A stretch of 64,000 nt of DNA from Ceratobasidium sp. AG-K. Lineage: Eukaryota > Basidiomycota > Agaricomycetes > Cantharellales > Ceratobasidiaceae. Below the pieces are notes generated by a model. It saw only the letters and a list, made by a program, of their open reading frames with translations. It did no database searches and had not been told where the DNA came from. Made by a program: the position numbers and the translations under genes. This document shows positions 48,212 through 59,934 of the stretch, piece after piece (positions within the stretch are counted from its first letter, which is position 1; each line of letters opens with the position of its first letter). The stretch covers positions 1,488,001-1,552,000 of the forward strand of contig JAWNGF010000002.1 in the NCBI GenBank assembly GCA_037039685.1, in the 5' to 3' direction.

Positions 48212-50768
48212 ATGGGCCTTGCTCGAACCCCACCACAGGTGGTATATCCTCGGTCAGCGTTCATCACACCCACTCCTCAAGGCGCTGGCGCAAACCCCCG
48301 ACAACCACTCTCTTTGTCCGGAGCCCCCCGAGCTCTCCCCCCTCCGGTCAACCCATTAGCAGAGCCCGTTACACCTGTCAGGGTGGATAATGCTCCCTCA
48401 GCAATTCGTCGAACTTCTAGCAGCAAACTCGAACATCAACCAGCGTCCTCTCAGTTAACTTCGGGGGATCTTAGTTTCACGCCCCTTTCTGCTCGCGTTA
48501 CACCTGTGGCTGCCGCACGACCGATTATAACCCCATCTGAGAACGGACCTCTCAATGCACATATCAACAGCCTCAATAAGCAGCTCGCCGAGCTCGAGGC
48601 TCAGAAGAAAGACCTGAATGCTCGTGTGACGGAGTCCGAGAGGAAGTTGGGCGAGGAAATAGCTTGGCGGGAAAGAAAGATAGAAGAGCTCTACGACCAA
48701 CATGAACGGGAGAAGTGGGAGTGGAAGGAGCTGTTTGATGCGGTACGTTTATCTGAAATGCGTGCTCTCTTGTTGTTTTGACCTTGGCTGTTGAACAGGC
48801 CCAAGCTGTGCACAACATTGCGCATCAGCAAGCCAAGTACGAACTCGAGCAGGAACGCCTCGCTGCAGTGAATCTCGAGAGCAGACTACTCCAGCAGAAC
48901 GTGCGGATACTGGTTCGGGACCACTCATTGACGAAGTTCCAAGTCCATGAAGCACAGCAGGGCAAAGAGTCGTTTGTATACCAGGTACGTGGCCAGTTTG
49001 GTTTATGGCGCCACAACCTCATAAAAATCTCTAATTAGGATCAATTGCACGTCACGAAACAAGACTTGGAGGACGCTCAGAAACTTATAGAGAAGATACA
49101 ACAGCAGCGCGACAAGGACAGGGCCGAGTACAAGGAAAACTTCAAGGCATTGAAAAGTCAGTTGGACCAGGAGCGCAAGATACGATCGTCTGCCGAGGTT
49201 TGGGTTTAATTTCGACCGATTCTATGGTTGGTCTAACAAATGTTTAGAATGGAAGGGGTACTCTAGAAGGGGCGAACGCGGAGCTGGCCGCTGATCTAGA
49301 CCGCGCAAAGAAGGATCTTGCCGCTGCTCAAGCTCGCGTCAAGGAGCTTCAAGAGGGAGCTACGGAAGCCAAGTCGACCCAAAAAGCTCTCGAAAAATCT
49401 CGAACAAAGTACGAGTCAGAAATCGAGAAGCTCAACAGGACGATTGAATCCCTCGAGTCAGATCAAGAGACTGCGAAAGAAAAAATTGCCGAGTTGGAGA
49501 AACAGAACCGATCCCTGGAAAAGGAGCGTGACAAGCGCGTCAAGGCCGAGGTCGAGACCAAAGCGCTGCAAAAGCAGGTTTCGGAGCTCGAGGCAGGTAA
49601 TGCCAAAGAGTCCCGGAAGGAGGTAAAGGACTTGGAGGCGAAGCTGGCGCGGGCACAGACCCAGGCGAAGGAGGCACAGGACGCTTTAAAGACTACTGAG
49701 GCCCGCGTTAACATGCTGGAAAAGAAACTTGCTAGTTCGAAAGACGCCCCCGCTCCTGTCGTTCCTGTTGCCCCTAAGTCGGCGCCCACAAAGGATAAGG
49801 GAAAGCAGAAGGAAAAGGTGTGTACGATAACAGTCCAGCGTTTCTGAATTCTAATTATTCAAGATCCGTGAATCACCTGCTGTGGATTTATCTCCGAACT
49901 CCAAGTCTTCGGACCAGGTGGTCGAAGAGCTAGTCTTCACGGATCTGAGTGACGACGATGGCGACGACGACGTTCAACTCATCCCGCCTTCGCCCAAACC
50001 TGTTCAATCCCAGCCCAAATCCCAGTCCAAATCCCAACCAAAAGCACAACTGAAGTCCACTGCCTCAAGTTCCTCGAATCCCCCTCCTGCCGTCGCTCCG
50101 GAACGACCAAAAGCTCGTCCAAAGATGCGACCGCCTCCTAAATCGCCATCCCCTCCACTTCGATCCCAGCGTCCAGAACCTCAGGTGATCGACGACGATA
50201 ACGACGATGTAGTAGTAGTTCAACCTGCACCAGTGAAGTCCAAACCGCGACCCAAAATGCGACCGGCGCCAGAACCAAGCCCGCCCCCAGCGCCTAAGCC
50301 CGTACCCCAGCCCAAGGGAAGCGCGAAAGGAAAGCAGAACCCCGTCGTCGATAGCGACGTAGATGAGCTGGAGTCCCCTCCCCCTACTAAGGCTAAAGCT
50401 CGGGCTGCTCCCACGAAAGAGAAGGCCCCAGCAAAGGAGAAGGAGAAAGAAAAGGGCAAGCCGAAAGAAAAGGAGAAGGAGAAGGAGAAAGTGGCTAGCA
50501 CCTCGAAACCAAAGCGACCTATCGACGACGAACCCGAAGTTGGCGATGCGGTAGTTGCGAAGAAGAAGAAACGCAAGCTGATTCCAACGGATGCGCCAGA
50601 CCTGGATTGGGGGGCCGGTTCAAACTGGGTACGCAGAGCATATCTTGTAGATTCACGGGCTCGACTGATTATCGGTTCGTTCAGCTTGACCCCTTGGGCA
50701 TACCTACCACACTATCTCCAATTAGGGATAAAGAGAAGGTCCCCCGCCACCGGCCAGGGCGCATCTGA
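48212..50768 (+). CDS. Long coiled-coil protein with KEKE and proline-rich tail
   Basis: No family recognised. The ATG at 48212 begins MGLARTPPQVVYPRSAFITP. A disordered Pro/Ser-rich head (to about residue 110) is followed by about 350 residues of heptad-rich coiled coil over several exons (LNAHINSLNKQLAELEAQKK, NIAHQQAKYELEQERLAAVN, YESEIEKLNRTIESLESDQE). Next comes an acidic patch (FTDLSDDDGDDDVQLIPP), a PK-repeat region (QPKSQSKSQPKAQLKS, KARPKMRPPPKSPSPP) and a Lys-Glu block (KEKEKEKGKPKEKEKEK). The last basic segment KKKKRKLIPTDAPDLDW could be a nuclear localisation signal. After a GTACGC intron it ends PIRDKEKVPRHRPGRI at 50768. A nuclear or chromosome-associated scaffold is plausible but unproven. 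About 750 residues. Confidence 0.7.
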
Positions 50769-51095
50769 AAGTTTCCTAGAGTGCTTCACGGCGGAACGGT
50801 GGTGTTTTGGAGGCTGACCAATGCGAGACAGTAGTCTCATGCGGCTTTTACGCGATACTTCTTTTTTATTTTATTTCCTTACTTTTAGATTGTTTGCTTT
50901 GGGCGTGTGGGGTCCGTTGTCGTGTATATCTTGTACTACTTTTTGTCTTTTTTTATTCCATGTTTTTGGTGGCTACGTTATGCGAACAACAGGCTTGCTG
51001 AAAAGCTTGAACGTTGTTTATTTTATGCACTTCCAATCTCCGCACTGATACATGTAACCGATTATGCCAATTTATGCAATGACCCAACGAGTATT

Positions 51096-52388
51096 TTAGT
51101 ACTTGCTCGCTTCATTCGAGATCTTGACAAGTCTAAGGTAGGTTCACGCGTGAGTCTAGCCGACTTCGGTGGATAAAGAGGGAACAACTTACAATTTGCC
51201 AGTATTTCCGCCGCTGAATAACAGACCCAGGTGCTGAGGACACTGCTCCAATCCCTCCTCGATTTGATAACGGCGCTTCAACTTGCCCTCCTTGATCCAT
51301 TTGGCCATCTCCGCCTCGCCCTCCGCGTACCTGTCCCTATAATCGAATACGATGAATCCTTCAATCTTGGCTCGTTGAGCAATGAGCGTGAGGTAGTTCT
51401 TGATTCCTTCCGGCTGTCCATTCGAGTTGTATGCGGAGATGGCACCGCACAGCGCGATCCTCGCCCCCTTCTTCAACCTCGTCAAAGCGAGGTCCAAAAT
51501 CTCGCCGCCGACGTTGTCAAAGAAAACATCGAGATATCCAACGGTGTCACGGAAATCCTTGGCAAACGAAGGCGACTTGTAATCCAGCGCCGCATCAACC
51601 CCGAGTTCGTCCTTGAGATATGCGCATTTAGACGCAGATGCGATCGCGATGACTTTAGCGCCCTTGAGCTTGCCGATCTGGCATACAAGCGAGCCGGTTG
51701 CGCCTGCGGCCCCGGAGACTACCAAAGTCTCTCCTGCCTTGATTTTACCGACGTCCAAAAGTCCCTATGTCGACAAGTTAGTAAGGCGACTGAACTCGGG
51801 TGCACTTCAAACTTACAAAGTATGCTGTCATCCCTGTCATGCCAAGGGGACCAAGGTAGTCGATCGCGGTGCTGCCTTCGGGAGGGCTATGCATATACGT
51901 TACTTAGTATTAGTGCGTGAACGGCGAAATGAAACCTACGAAAGCTTGCGAAGGTCCTTGGCCGCAACTACCATATACTCGGCCCAGCCTACGAAATGAA
52001 TCAGTCCCTATGCTCTGTCGGCTACTTAAAAAATGTTACTAACCAAGAGTTCCTTGCACAATATCCCCTCATTGAGCTGGTCGTTGCCATGTACAACAGT
52101 TCCGATGGCTCCTGCACGCATAGTTTCACCAATTTGGACCGGCGGCACATACGACCTTGCAATGAAAGGTTAATTACTAGATTAGCGGAGACACTATTAG
52201 TCTCACCTAGTGTCGTTGAGCCACCCTCTCATTGCAGGGTCAATGGACACATAGTCGACGCGAACGACGACTTGGTCAGCATTAGGAGTGGGCACAGCAG
52301 CTGTCTCGCTCTTGAAGGTAGTGTCGGAGATGTGTCCCTTGGGACGTTGAGACAAGAAGACGCGCTTGGTTTCTTTGGGAGCAGGCAT
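51096..52388 (-). CDS. NADP-dependent alkenal double-bond reductase (MDR family)
   Basis: Medium-chain dehydrogenase/reductase of the zinc-independent prostaglandin/leukotriene reductase type, reducing the C=C bond of enals and enones. The ATG at 52388 begins MPAPKETKRVFLSQRPKGHI. Introns give VVVRVDYVSIDPAMRGWLND, SYVPPVQIGETMRAGAIG, WAEYMVVAAKDLRKL, and IDYLGPLGMTGMTAYF. The Rossmann segment is GETLVVSGAAGATGSLVCQI with GAKVIAIASASKCAYLKDEL. Then YLDVFFDNVGGEILDLALTR, IALCGAISAYNSNGQPEGIK, KIEGFIVFDYRDRYAEGEAE. It ends KLLVKISNEASKY at 51096 across a last intron. About 345 residues, the usual size. No Cys zinc ligands are seen. Cytosolic. Confidence 0.88.
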
Positions 52389-52631
52389 GGTAGAGATTTG
52401 GTTTTTGGGCGACGATTATAGCCGTATTTTATACCGAACCTCTCGTCAGTCAGCGGAAGTCTGGGGTTGGTTGGGGCCGGCTATTTTCGGGAAGGTGTTT
52501 CCCGGTCAGGAAACACAGCCACACGACAATGACATGTGATTGTTCGCCACGTTAAACTTCCCCATGCGCCAAGTGCACCGTCACTGGCAATACCTTTGCT
52601 TCATCTTATAGACCCCGACTCCACGTTCTGA

Positions 52632-53312
52632 ATGAGCCGACAACAACAATTAACCCATGCTTTCAAGCAGCTGAAGTTCATCGGCACTGGCGGGTTCGGG
52701 GTCTGGTTTTTCGATGTTCCAACAAATATCCAGGTTTTGAGGGGTTTATCTGGCTATGCATCGTGAGATACCCACCTTTAGGTCAGGGCAACTAATCCAA
52801 CAAGGCAACAGCTTTTTTACTCAACTTGCTCTTGGAGCTCTTGGGACTGTTATCGGGTTGTTCCTATACTTGGTTTTGTACCTTCCTCGAGTCCAAAAGA
52901 TAAACCCAAATGTAAGTAACTTGAATAGACCGTTCTCTGGCGTTGACACTGATACAGTCCGACAAAGTACGCTCGTTGGAATGAGTCTTCAGAATTGCGA
53001 GTCGTAATACCAGTGAGTGTTCGTTGGCTATTCCGCTTGGTCGTTGTTTTGACACTGTGATGTGTAGATCCTAATGACGAGTATAATCGTGGGATGGACA
53101 TCTTTAGCGAGCGCACTGGCTCGATGGACTCCACTAGGAATACTTGGTAGCGTTTGTGCAGGTGCGAACGATACATTAACATGCCTCTTGCACAACCTAA
53201 CCGATTCTCTGGCGCTATTTCCAACTTAGCAACCGGGACCTATGCCCTTACCTTTGGCCTCGTGGGATTGATTCCAGTACCAAGGTCATCTCGATCTCGG
53301 CAAGATAATTGA
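52632..53312 (+). CDS. Small multi-pass membrane protein (unknown)
   Basis: Built from small exons. The ATG at 52632 begins MSRQQQLTHAFKQLKFIGTG then GFGVWFFDVPTNI. A membrane segment FFTQLALGALGTVIGLFLYL follows after an intron, with VLYLPRVQKINPN. Next are YARWNESSELRVVIPILMTS then IIVGWTSLASALARWTPLGI across an intron, and the last exon TYALTFGLVGLIPVPRSSRS ending RQDN at 53312. The continuity of hydrophobic helices across splice sites (ACAG/AAG acceptors and GTGAGT donors) supports a real gene. About 150 residues with three or four transmembrane helices. Family not recognised. The donor of the first intron is uncertain. Confidence 0.5.
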
Positions 53313-54633
53313 CCGTTCTTGTTTTTGGTATTGTCTATTACAGCTTGAATCTTGGTTTCTTCACTATCCCTACTATCGTTGCATGATCTGGGGTGCCACT
53401 CCGTAATCTGCTCGATATCTGCATGATTATCTATATCAGCTCTCGCCTTTCTTGTTAAATAATGCTAAATGCTAAAATCACCGCTTGAAACCAAATGAGT
53501 GGTTCAAGCTGTGAGTGACTTGTGGATGGAACGCACCAATCAAACGTTATGGCGCCGGAGCAGTCGGGTCAAGCACGTAGAGTATTGAATCTAAGCCATG
53601 TTGATCGTGCGGTTGTATTCATGCGAATCCTGTGACTGCTATTCGAGCTCAACAGAATGTTGTTGCCCTTTGATTGGGTGGCTGTTACGTAACGCCAAGC
53701 CATCCTGGGGTCAAGCTGCTTTCACACACCCCTCCCCCAACACAATGCTGTTGACCCGACACTCTGAACCAACGGGCTTGCGTCGGAACTTCGCGCGCAC
53801 TGGTCACCAACATTAGATACGCGCTCATGCTCGTCTCAGGCGGTGCTCAATTTTCGAATTACCAGTCGGACGCTCAAACTCTGGGAAACAAAAAGCTTTT
53901 CTTTATTCCTGCCAATCTAACAGCTTCTAGGCTGGCCAATCACACCGGAAAGGCCATTCAATTTGCCCAGTCCGTCCGGTGCTCATCCTTCGATGAAAAA
54001 AGTGTGCCTACCCCTAGCATATTGCACTTTTACGTGTGACGCCAACTTATTTCCGGGCCCGCCAAATACTATTTCAAACAATATCATTAGTGCAATGCGC
54101 TCGGCTTGTACAATGAACCATGCGTTCATTAAGTTTGAATACCGGGGGTTGGGAGTTTGTAGAAATACGTGAGTCGGACCGGCCATGTGAGCCATATGGT
54201 CCCTCTCCATGTCACTCGTGAGCATTGCAGTATGCATTTTACGCGTAATCGCTAACTGACGTATTTGTATTCGCAGAATAATATTACCCCACATTTTGGC
54301 AAGGCAATACGCAAGGTCCAGAGTCGAAACGACTATGGAGCCCTGGAATTGCGCTGGGATTGTCCCAAAGCGTTCCTCGTGTCACAGCTAGCGCATCCCC
54401 TTGCCCCGACTCGTTCCTCCTATGCGCTCAGCCGCTCAGCCGCACAGCTCTCGCTCATCCACCGTGTATAAAGAAACCATGAGACGGTCGCATCCGACAG
54501 CACATTTCCCCCTCTCTCCTCCTTTGAGCAATCTATACCACAACTCCCAATACGATCATCGAAACAGCTTACAACGTGTGAGTGTGGCGCATAACTTGCA
54601 AAACCGACTTGCTTACACTCCAGCAGACAGATC
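53313..54633. other. Intergenic about 1.3 kb
   Basis: Mostly without a gene. The part before 54634 is the leader of the proline-rich gene and appears to contain an intron (GTGAGTGTGG at about 54579 to CAGCAG near 54627). Short frames on both strands show no domain. Confidence 0.4.
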
Positions 54634-55583
54634 ATGTCAGGCAACTGCCCCGTTCCCCCTCCTAACCATCCTCAACCCAAGCCCGCGCCCAACTCGGCGC
54701 GTTACGAGCTCGTTGAGCCGACCGGCGTCCAAGGCGCGCCGTTTCCGCCGGCTTCCCGCGTCGTCGATGGTGCACCTGTGCCCGTTTCTTCGCAGCAGCT
54801 TGGGCAACCAGCGCAGGCTTACTCGCAAGAGGTTCCTAGGAGCCACCTTCCACCACCACCACCGCCGCCGCCTAGCCCCCCTCCCGAGACTCCAACCAAT
54901 GATACTCTAGCCCTGGTCGCTGCACGCGCCACGGTCGATGTGCTCCCCCTAGCAGTGACGTTGTTTCATCTCATCTCAAACCTCGAGGCAGGTGATGCGC
55001 AGGCCCTTATCGGGCAGTTTCCCAGTGGATTGCACAAGTACCCAACGGCCAACACACTCCCCCACCCCCTGTGACGCCACCACCCAAGCCTCCCAAGTCC
55101 AGCCGTCTAACGCTCGAGCAGACACACACTCTCGCCGCGTTGTTCGCTCGCTGGGTCGTGTATGGCCCGGGAGGACATCCTCCACCACCCCCAACGTTTA
55201 CTCCTCCGCCAAAGCCGCCCAAAAGCTCCCCGGCGCTGAAATACACCGAGCGTATTGCACGGGCTTCGAATGGTCAACACCCCCCACCCCCACCCCCTAC
55301 GCCACCACCCAAGGCGCCCAAGCAGGGGTGCGATTTCCCCCCATGGATCGCCCAGGTTTCGAATGGCCAGCACCCACCCCCTCCGCCTCCGACCCCTCCA
55401 CCCAAGGCGCCAAACCAGAAACACCTGGCCGTCGAGTTTGTGTCCCAGTTGAACGGCGGGCACCCACCTCCACCACCTCCGACCGCTCCGCCAAAGCCAC
55501 CTAAATCAAGCTCGTTTCGCGCAGCTCGGGCGCATACAGCTGCTCGATGGGCACGCACCCAAGTCTGTTCCGTCTGTGCCTAA
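54634..55583 (+). CDS. Proline-rich tandem-repeat protein
   Basis: No enzyme domain. The ATG at 54634 begins MSGNCPVPPPNHPQPKPAPN. From about residue 80 it consists of repeated units with the pattern (N/S)GQHPPPPPPTPPPKAPK followed by about 15 variable residues: HLPPPPPPPPSPPPETP, GQHTPPPPVTPPPKPPKSS, GGHPPPPPTFTPPPKPPKSS, NGQHPPPPPPTPPPKAPKQ, NGQHPPPPPPTPPPKAP, NGGHPPPPPPTAPPKPPKSS. At least six copies. It ends ARTQVCSVCA at 55583. The first and later repeats lie in different frames, so an intron must lie between about 54930 and 55023 (acceptor GGGCAG before 55018 is likely); otherwise there is a frameshift. Antisense frames over the repeats are Gly/Trp-rich shadows. Likely a disordered scaffold or profilin/SH3-type ligand; not established. 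Confidence 0.6.
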
Positions 55584-55779
55584 CTCCGACCCGGTCCCGC
55601 CTTCACGCTCGCTGCAATCGTTTTTGCGCGGCTGACCTTGGCTCATGTGTCTGCTCGCGCTCTTTCGACGGTGGCGTTAGTGTTCTAGACTGCCTGTAGA
55701 TCTTTCGATGCCTGTTGACTCATGGTCTGATGTAAATTCCGCACCTAATATAACCCTGCTCTTTACAAGCATTGCACCG

Positions 55780-55797
55780 AAAAAAAAAAAAAAAAAA
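55780..55797. repeat. Homopolymer of 18 A
   Basis: Eighteen consecutive A residues about 200 bp beyond the proline-rich gene stop codon. Confidence 0.9.
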
Positions 55798-56287
55798 GTG
55801 TGATTTGCAGCGAAAACGTGCCATCAACCGCCAATCACATCGTCCGCTCCAACTTCCATTTCAGTCACCACAAGGCTCAAAGTTTATACAATTGCATGCC
55901 TTCAGATCTACATCGAGAATACCAGGCTCAAAACTTAGTCCGGTGCAGAACCCAAGTCCTCGAAAAAGAGCAGAAAACGTAAACAAAAGCTACGCAGCCA
56001 GGCGAAAAAAGAACCATCGAAAATCCTATGCGTCGAATAGAGGTAGGAAACAAAGGAACGTGATTGGACACAGGTCACTAGAACGAACGGATGAGAGGAA
56101 ATACAACGAGTGTGATGCAATGTGACAGGATGAGAGATGAAAGAGCGAGGTACGAAGAAGATTGTACAAGGACCACGTGTTTTCATTCAAGGTATGTACC
56201 GTGCGAGGTGCGCGAAATAATACACAAGTGTGCGAGCGGACCGTCGATCGTGAATAATAAATATGGACAGGACCGTCCGGACGATCC
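55798..56287. other. Intergenic, nothing recognised
   Basis: Between two convergent genes. Short frames at 55772-56291 lack domains. Confidence 0.4.
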
Positions 56288-57816
56288 TTAGAGTCTCATC
56301 GAAGCGAGGTGCTCGGGAGACTTCTTGGGCTTGGGCTTGGAGTCCTTGTCTTCCCGTTTGCGCTCCCGACGGGGCTGGTCAGAGGTTTGGGCGGTGGAGC
56401 TCACACGGCGGGGTTGGGTAACGGGAGGACGAGGAGCGCTGACTCGGCGGGGCTGAGGCTCGACCGCGGGAGGTGCAGGAGCCATGGCGCGAGCGAGAGC
56501 AGCGGCTGAGGCAGGAGGAGGAAAGTTGCGAGTTCCAATGCGGCGAAGAGTACGGGGAGTAGTTGTTGCCGGAGCCGGAGCAGGCGTCGAGGGAGCACTG
56601 GGGCGGGTAGTTGAAACGCTAGGACGAGCCGGAACACTCGGACGAGCAGCCGGAGCACTCGAGCGAGCAGTCGGGACACTCGGACGAGGAGCAGGACGGG
56701 CACGAGGCGGAGGAGGCAGCGACTTGCGCTTGACCGGCGGGATAGTGGGTGCAAAGACCGGATCTTCAGGGCTGCCCACGAGGGGGTCCAATATTTCCTC
56801 TTCCGGTGAGGGCGCAAGCGCTGGCAGAGGAGCGCCCAGGAAGCTGGGGACTCGACGGGTGGTGCGTGGGCGCTTGGCCGTGGCCTGGCGAGCCTTTTCC
56901 TCTTCGTCGGATGAACACGAGGGTGACTCGGGTGCCAACGAGCGCGCACGGGACTTGTTGGCGCTGTACGACGGCGTGCGTTTGAGCGACTGGGGCGGGG
57001 GAGTGGCCGAGCTGCGGAAGAGCTTGCGGGGAGAGGGTGCACGGGGTTCGGGGGTAATAGATCGGCTGAGTGTCTCGAGGGGAGGTGTGGGAGAACGAGA
57101 CGAGGGACGGGCGTAAGGGTGGAACGATGCATGGGCGGTACGATCGGTCCTTTGAAGACGCGAAGACAAGCTACAGACAATGAGCACACATCACATGCTG
57201 AGATAGGCACTTACCGAGTGACAGAAGTAGCTTCATTCTTGACAGGCAGAAAATCCATGCTGCTTTGGCGGTACAACGGGCGGCGTGGCTCGACGTCAGT
57301 GCGCATGACGGGTGCGTGGCGTTCAATGGCCTTTTGGACCGTCTTGCGCCGGCTGAGCTCGTGCAGCTTGACACGCGTGGCTCGAACTGAGTGCGGCCAC
57401 TCGAGCGCAGTGCGGGACAGGGCTATGTTACGGGCCAGCTTGTCGAGCACGTTGGGCGGCGGAATGGCTCCAACGAATGGCGTCATGAGATGCGAGGGAA
57501 TGTTGTCGAGCGTCTGTACACAATGAATACCAAGCCACCCTAGGTAAATGCACTGACTCACCCTCGAGAGAAGTTCGAGTTCTGCGTCTTTCCACTCCCA
57601 GGCAATCTCATTCGTGTCCACCGAGTTCCAACTGTCGATGCTCGAGCGGGGTGCTCTTTCCGACGCAATCGAGCTGCGGGTATGCGCACTCTCGAGCTTC
57701 GGAGGCCTGCGTGGAGTATGGGGCGACGCAACCGGAGTCGACGGCGACGCCTGGTCGAGGGCAGGATGAGGCAACACCAAGTGCAACAGACGGGGGCGAC
57801 GGTGAGCGATGGTCAT
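56288..57816 (-). CDS. Disordered Arg/Pro/Ser-rich hypothetical protein
   Basis: No family recognised. The ATG at 57816 begins MTIAHRRPRLLHLVLPHPAL. The N-terminal exon has TPRRPPKLESAHTRSSIASE and NEIAWEWKDAELELLSR. After a GTGAGT intron it continues LDNIPSHLMTPFVGAIPPPN and VLDKLARNIALSRTALEWPH, a short possibly helical conserved region. The long second half is low complexity (about 300 residues): SRSPTPPLETLSRSITPEPR, LFRSSATPPPQSLKRTPSYS, and tandem PSVPTARSSAPAARPSVPARPSV-type repeats. It ends KKSPEHLASMRL at 56288. There are many S/T-P sites and basic patches, typical of a phosphoregulated scaffold. The frames on the opposite strand are shadows of this GC-rich repeat. About 480 residues. 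Confidence 0.6.
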
Positions 57817-58050
57817 AGCAGTCAAGAAAAGATAAATTTAGAGTGAACAAAAGATAGAACAAATCGAATAATGGATCGAATCAGAGAGGCAGAAAATCGG
57901 GGGGAAATGGAAACGCTGGGGGTGGTCCAGTCAACCCCGCCGCCCGCAATCGCTTTTAATTAATGTTCGAATCGAACCAACATCCCACGTGACGCTGTAC
58001 ATCACACCACGTGACACGCGACTTGCACGCGTTTCAACTGTAGCCACCCC
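57817..58050. promoter_or_regulatory. Divergent promoter with two CACGTGAC sites
   Basis: The start codons of the disordered protein and RNase H2A face away across 234 bp. CACGTGAC occurs at 57986-57993 and again at 58008-58015, 22 bp apart (two helical turns), both matching GTCACGTG on the other strand (Cbf1-type RTCACRTG). Confidence 0.6.
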
Positions 58051-59102
58051 ATGTCGGAGACTGAAGAGACTGTACTGCCCCCGTCGCTGCCGACGCCCCA
58101 TGCGCCGCTCCTCAAGTCGTATACGTATCATTCGCCGAAGCCGACCGCTTCGGGAAAGTATGTTCTCGGTGTCGACGAAGCCGGTCGAGGGCCAGTCCTA
58201 GGCCCACTCGTCTATGGAATCGCGTACTGCTCGCTGGAATACTTGGATACCCTAAAAACAATGGGCTTTGCAGGTGAGCCAACTCACAACTCCTCCGACG
58301 TGACTAACACGCTACAGACTCCAAGGTCCTCAACCACTCCACTCGCGCCACCCTCCTCGAATCCCTCGCCTCGGACCCATCCAACCTCGCCTGGTCAGTC
58401 CGCGTCCTCGCACCCCAAGACATCTCCGCATCAATGCTTCGCCACCCCCCAACCAACCTCAACCAACAATCCCAAGCCGCAACCGTCACCCTCATAAGAG
58501 ACGTCCTGGCCAGCGGAATCGACGTGGCCGAAATATACGTCGACGCCCTGGGTCCGAGCGTACCGTACCAAAAGTACTTGTCCGAGTTGTTCCCGACGGC
58601 CAAGGTGACGGTGTGTCCCAAGGCTGATTCGATTTATACGATTGTGAGCGCGGCGAGTATCGCGGCCAAGGTGACGAGGGATGCGTGGATTGAGAATTGG
58701 ATGTTTGCCGAGCCGGGAGAGTGGGATGCAGCCATGGGCAGCGGGTATCCTTCAGGTGAGTTGTTGGATCAATCTGGCTGGGATCCGACTAATCGTGTGT
58801 TTAGACCCGAATACGAAAGCTTGGTTGAAGAATATTTGTGAACCCACGTTTGGGTTCCCGAGTATCGTTCGATTCAGTTGGGGTACTTCAAAGACGGCGT
58901 TGGAAAACAACGGGCATGCTGTTACGTGGTAAGTTTAGACAAGATTTTCAACATGCTATTCGCCCCTAATGATTATGTTGCGTTTAGGACGGACGAAAAC
59001 CAGGCCTCGCTTTCAAAAGCGTTCAGTACCGTCCAGGGACTCGACAAGGGACGGCCCGCTTTTGCGAAAGACCTTGCCGTGCATAGCGTAGCTAGCCTGT
59101 AA
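58051..59102 (+). CDS. RNH201: Ribonuclease H2 catalytic subunit A
   Basis: Removes RNA from RNA:DNA hybrids and excises single ribonucleotides in nuclear DNA. The ATG at 58051 begins [20 protein letters not shown]. The type 2 RNase H motif [18 protein letters not shown] gives catalytic Asp42 and Glu43. After an intron comes [18 protein letters not shown], then [15 protein letters not shown] sequence ([20 protein letters not shown], catalytic Asp), [20 protein letters not shown] (final catalytic Asp) and [20 protein letters not shown]. After further introns [20 protein letters not shown], and the end [11 protein letters not shown] at 59102. About 300 residues, normal length. RNH201 is the yeast name of this subunit; assignment is by motif. 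Confidence 0.9.
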
Positions 59103-59934
59103 ACACTTGCTTGGATTCTATATTGGGTCGACAACACATTTATAAGTTATACAGCATTAGTCAGAATGTACCCGAGTATAATACGTAATACAAATTTGAC
59201 TCTCATTGAGAGTGCCAACGCCTTACTGTACTACAGACTCGATACCAATCTGACGCGACGGTACTGCAACACACCCACTCCTGCAATGAGTCCAACGAAT
59301 CTCACCCCAGTGACGACGCTGATCAATTTGTCCCGGTGCGAAACATGTGAGATTCCTTCCATCTCGGTTCCGCAATCTCATTACATTCGTTAGGAACATG
59401 GATGGGCATGATGTCATTCATTCACCAGATGCAGTCCCTCTTCTTCGCCATTTCATTTGCGGAGGATCAAAGGCTAATGGGTGTTGTGCATGTATGCGCC
59501 CGCACTGAGCGCTTGCGGTTTCCATCACCGGGCGTAAACTCCTGGTCTAGTTCACTAGTACTTTGATGCTGTGCTTAGCACCAAACGCGAACGAGATCTG
59601 ACACGCTGATCAGCATGGGCCAATTCGGCTTACCCCAAGACATGTGGGGCGAGCAGCATGCTCGCAGTGTTGGTGTCACACAAACTCCACAGTCCACCTT
59701 CGCATTGCCCTACAATTCTCACTTCTACGCCCGACCGATGTATACAAATTGTGAACTATATTCAATTGACACAATTGAAAGAAGAGGGTGCCATGCGTGT
59801 ATAGAACAAAGGCATTGTGTACAGATCAGGAAGCTTTCGTAACATGAAGCTCTGGCAGCCCAAATTCTGTCTCACTTAGGGCAGGTCTATTGTAAATCGC
59901 TCGAGTGGGGTTAGCCCATGACCTTAACCCAGGG
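59103..59934. other. Intergenic between RNase H2A and family member B
   Basis: No gene seen. Short frames only (largest about 75 codons), none recognisable. Confidence 0.4.

Noticed and set aside
51231..51920. 229-codon plus-strand frame opposite the alkenal reductase
   Set aside because: Antisense of the Rossmann-domain exon; the minus strand encodes a recognisable MDR enzyme.
55107..55558. Gly/Trp-rich minus-strand frames over the proline-rich repeats
   Set aside because: Complement of CCNCCN-type repeats; the Gly-rich product is an artefact.
55780..55797. Poly-A run as the tail of a retroposed element
   Set aside because: No element body or target-site duplication was seen upstream.
56484..57116. 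210-codon plus-strand frame and a 269-codon minus alternative over the disordered protein
   Set aside because: They are shadows of a GC-rich Pro/Arg/Ser-coding repeat. The minus frame ending SMRL has consistent splicing and composition; the others do not.
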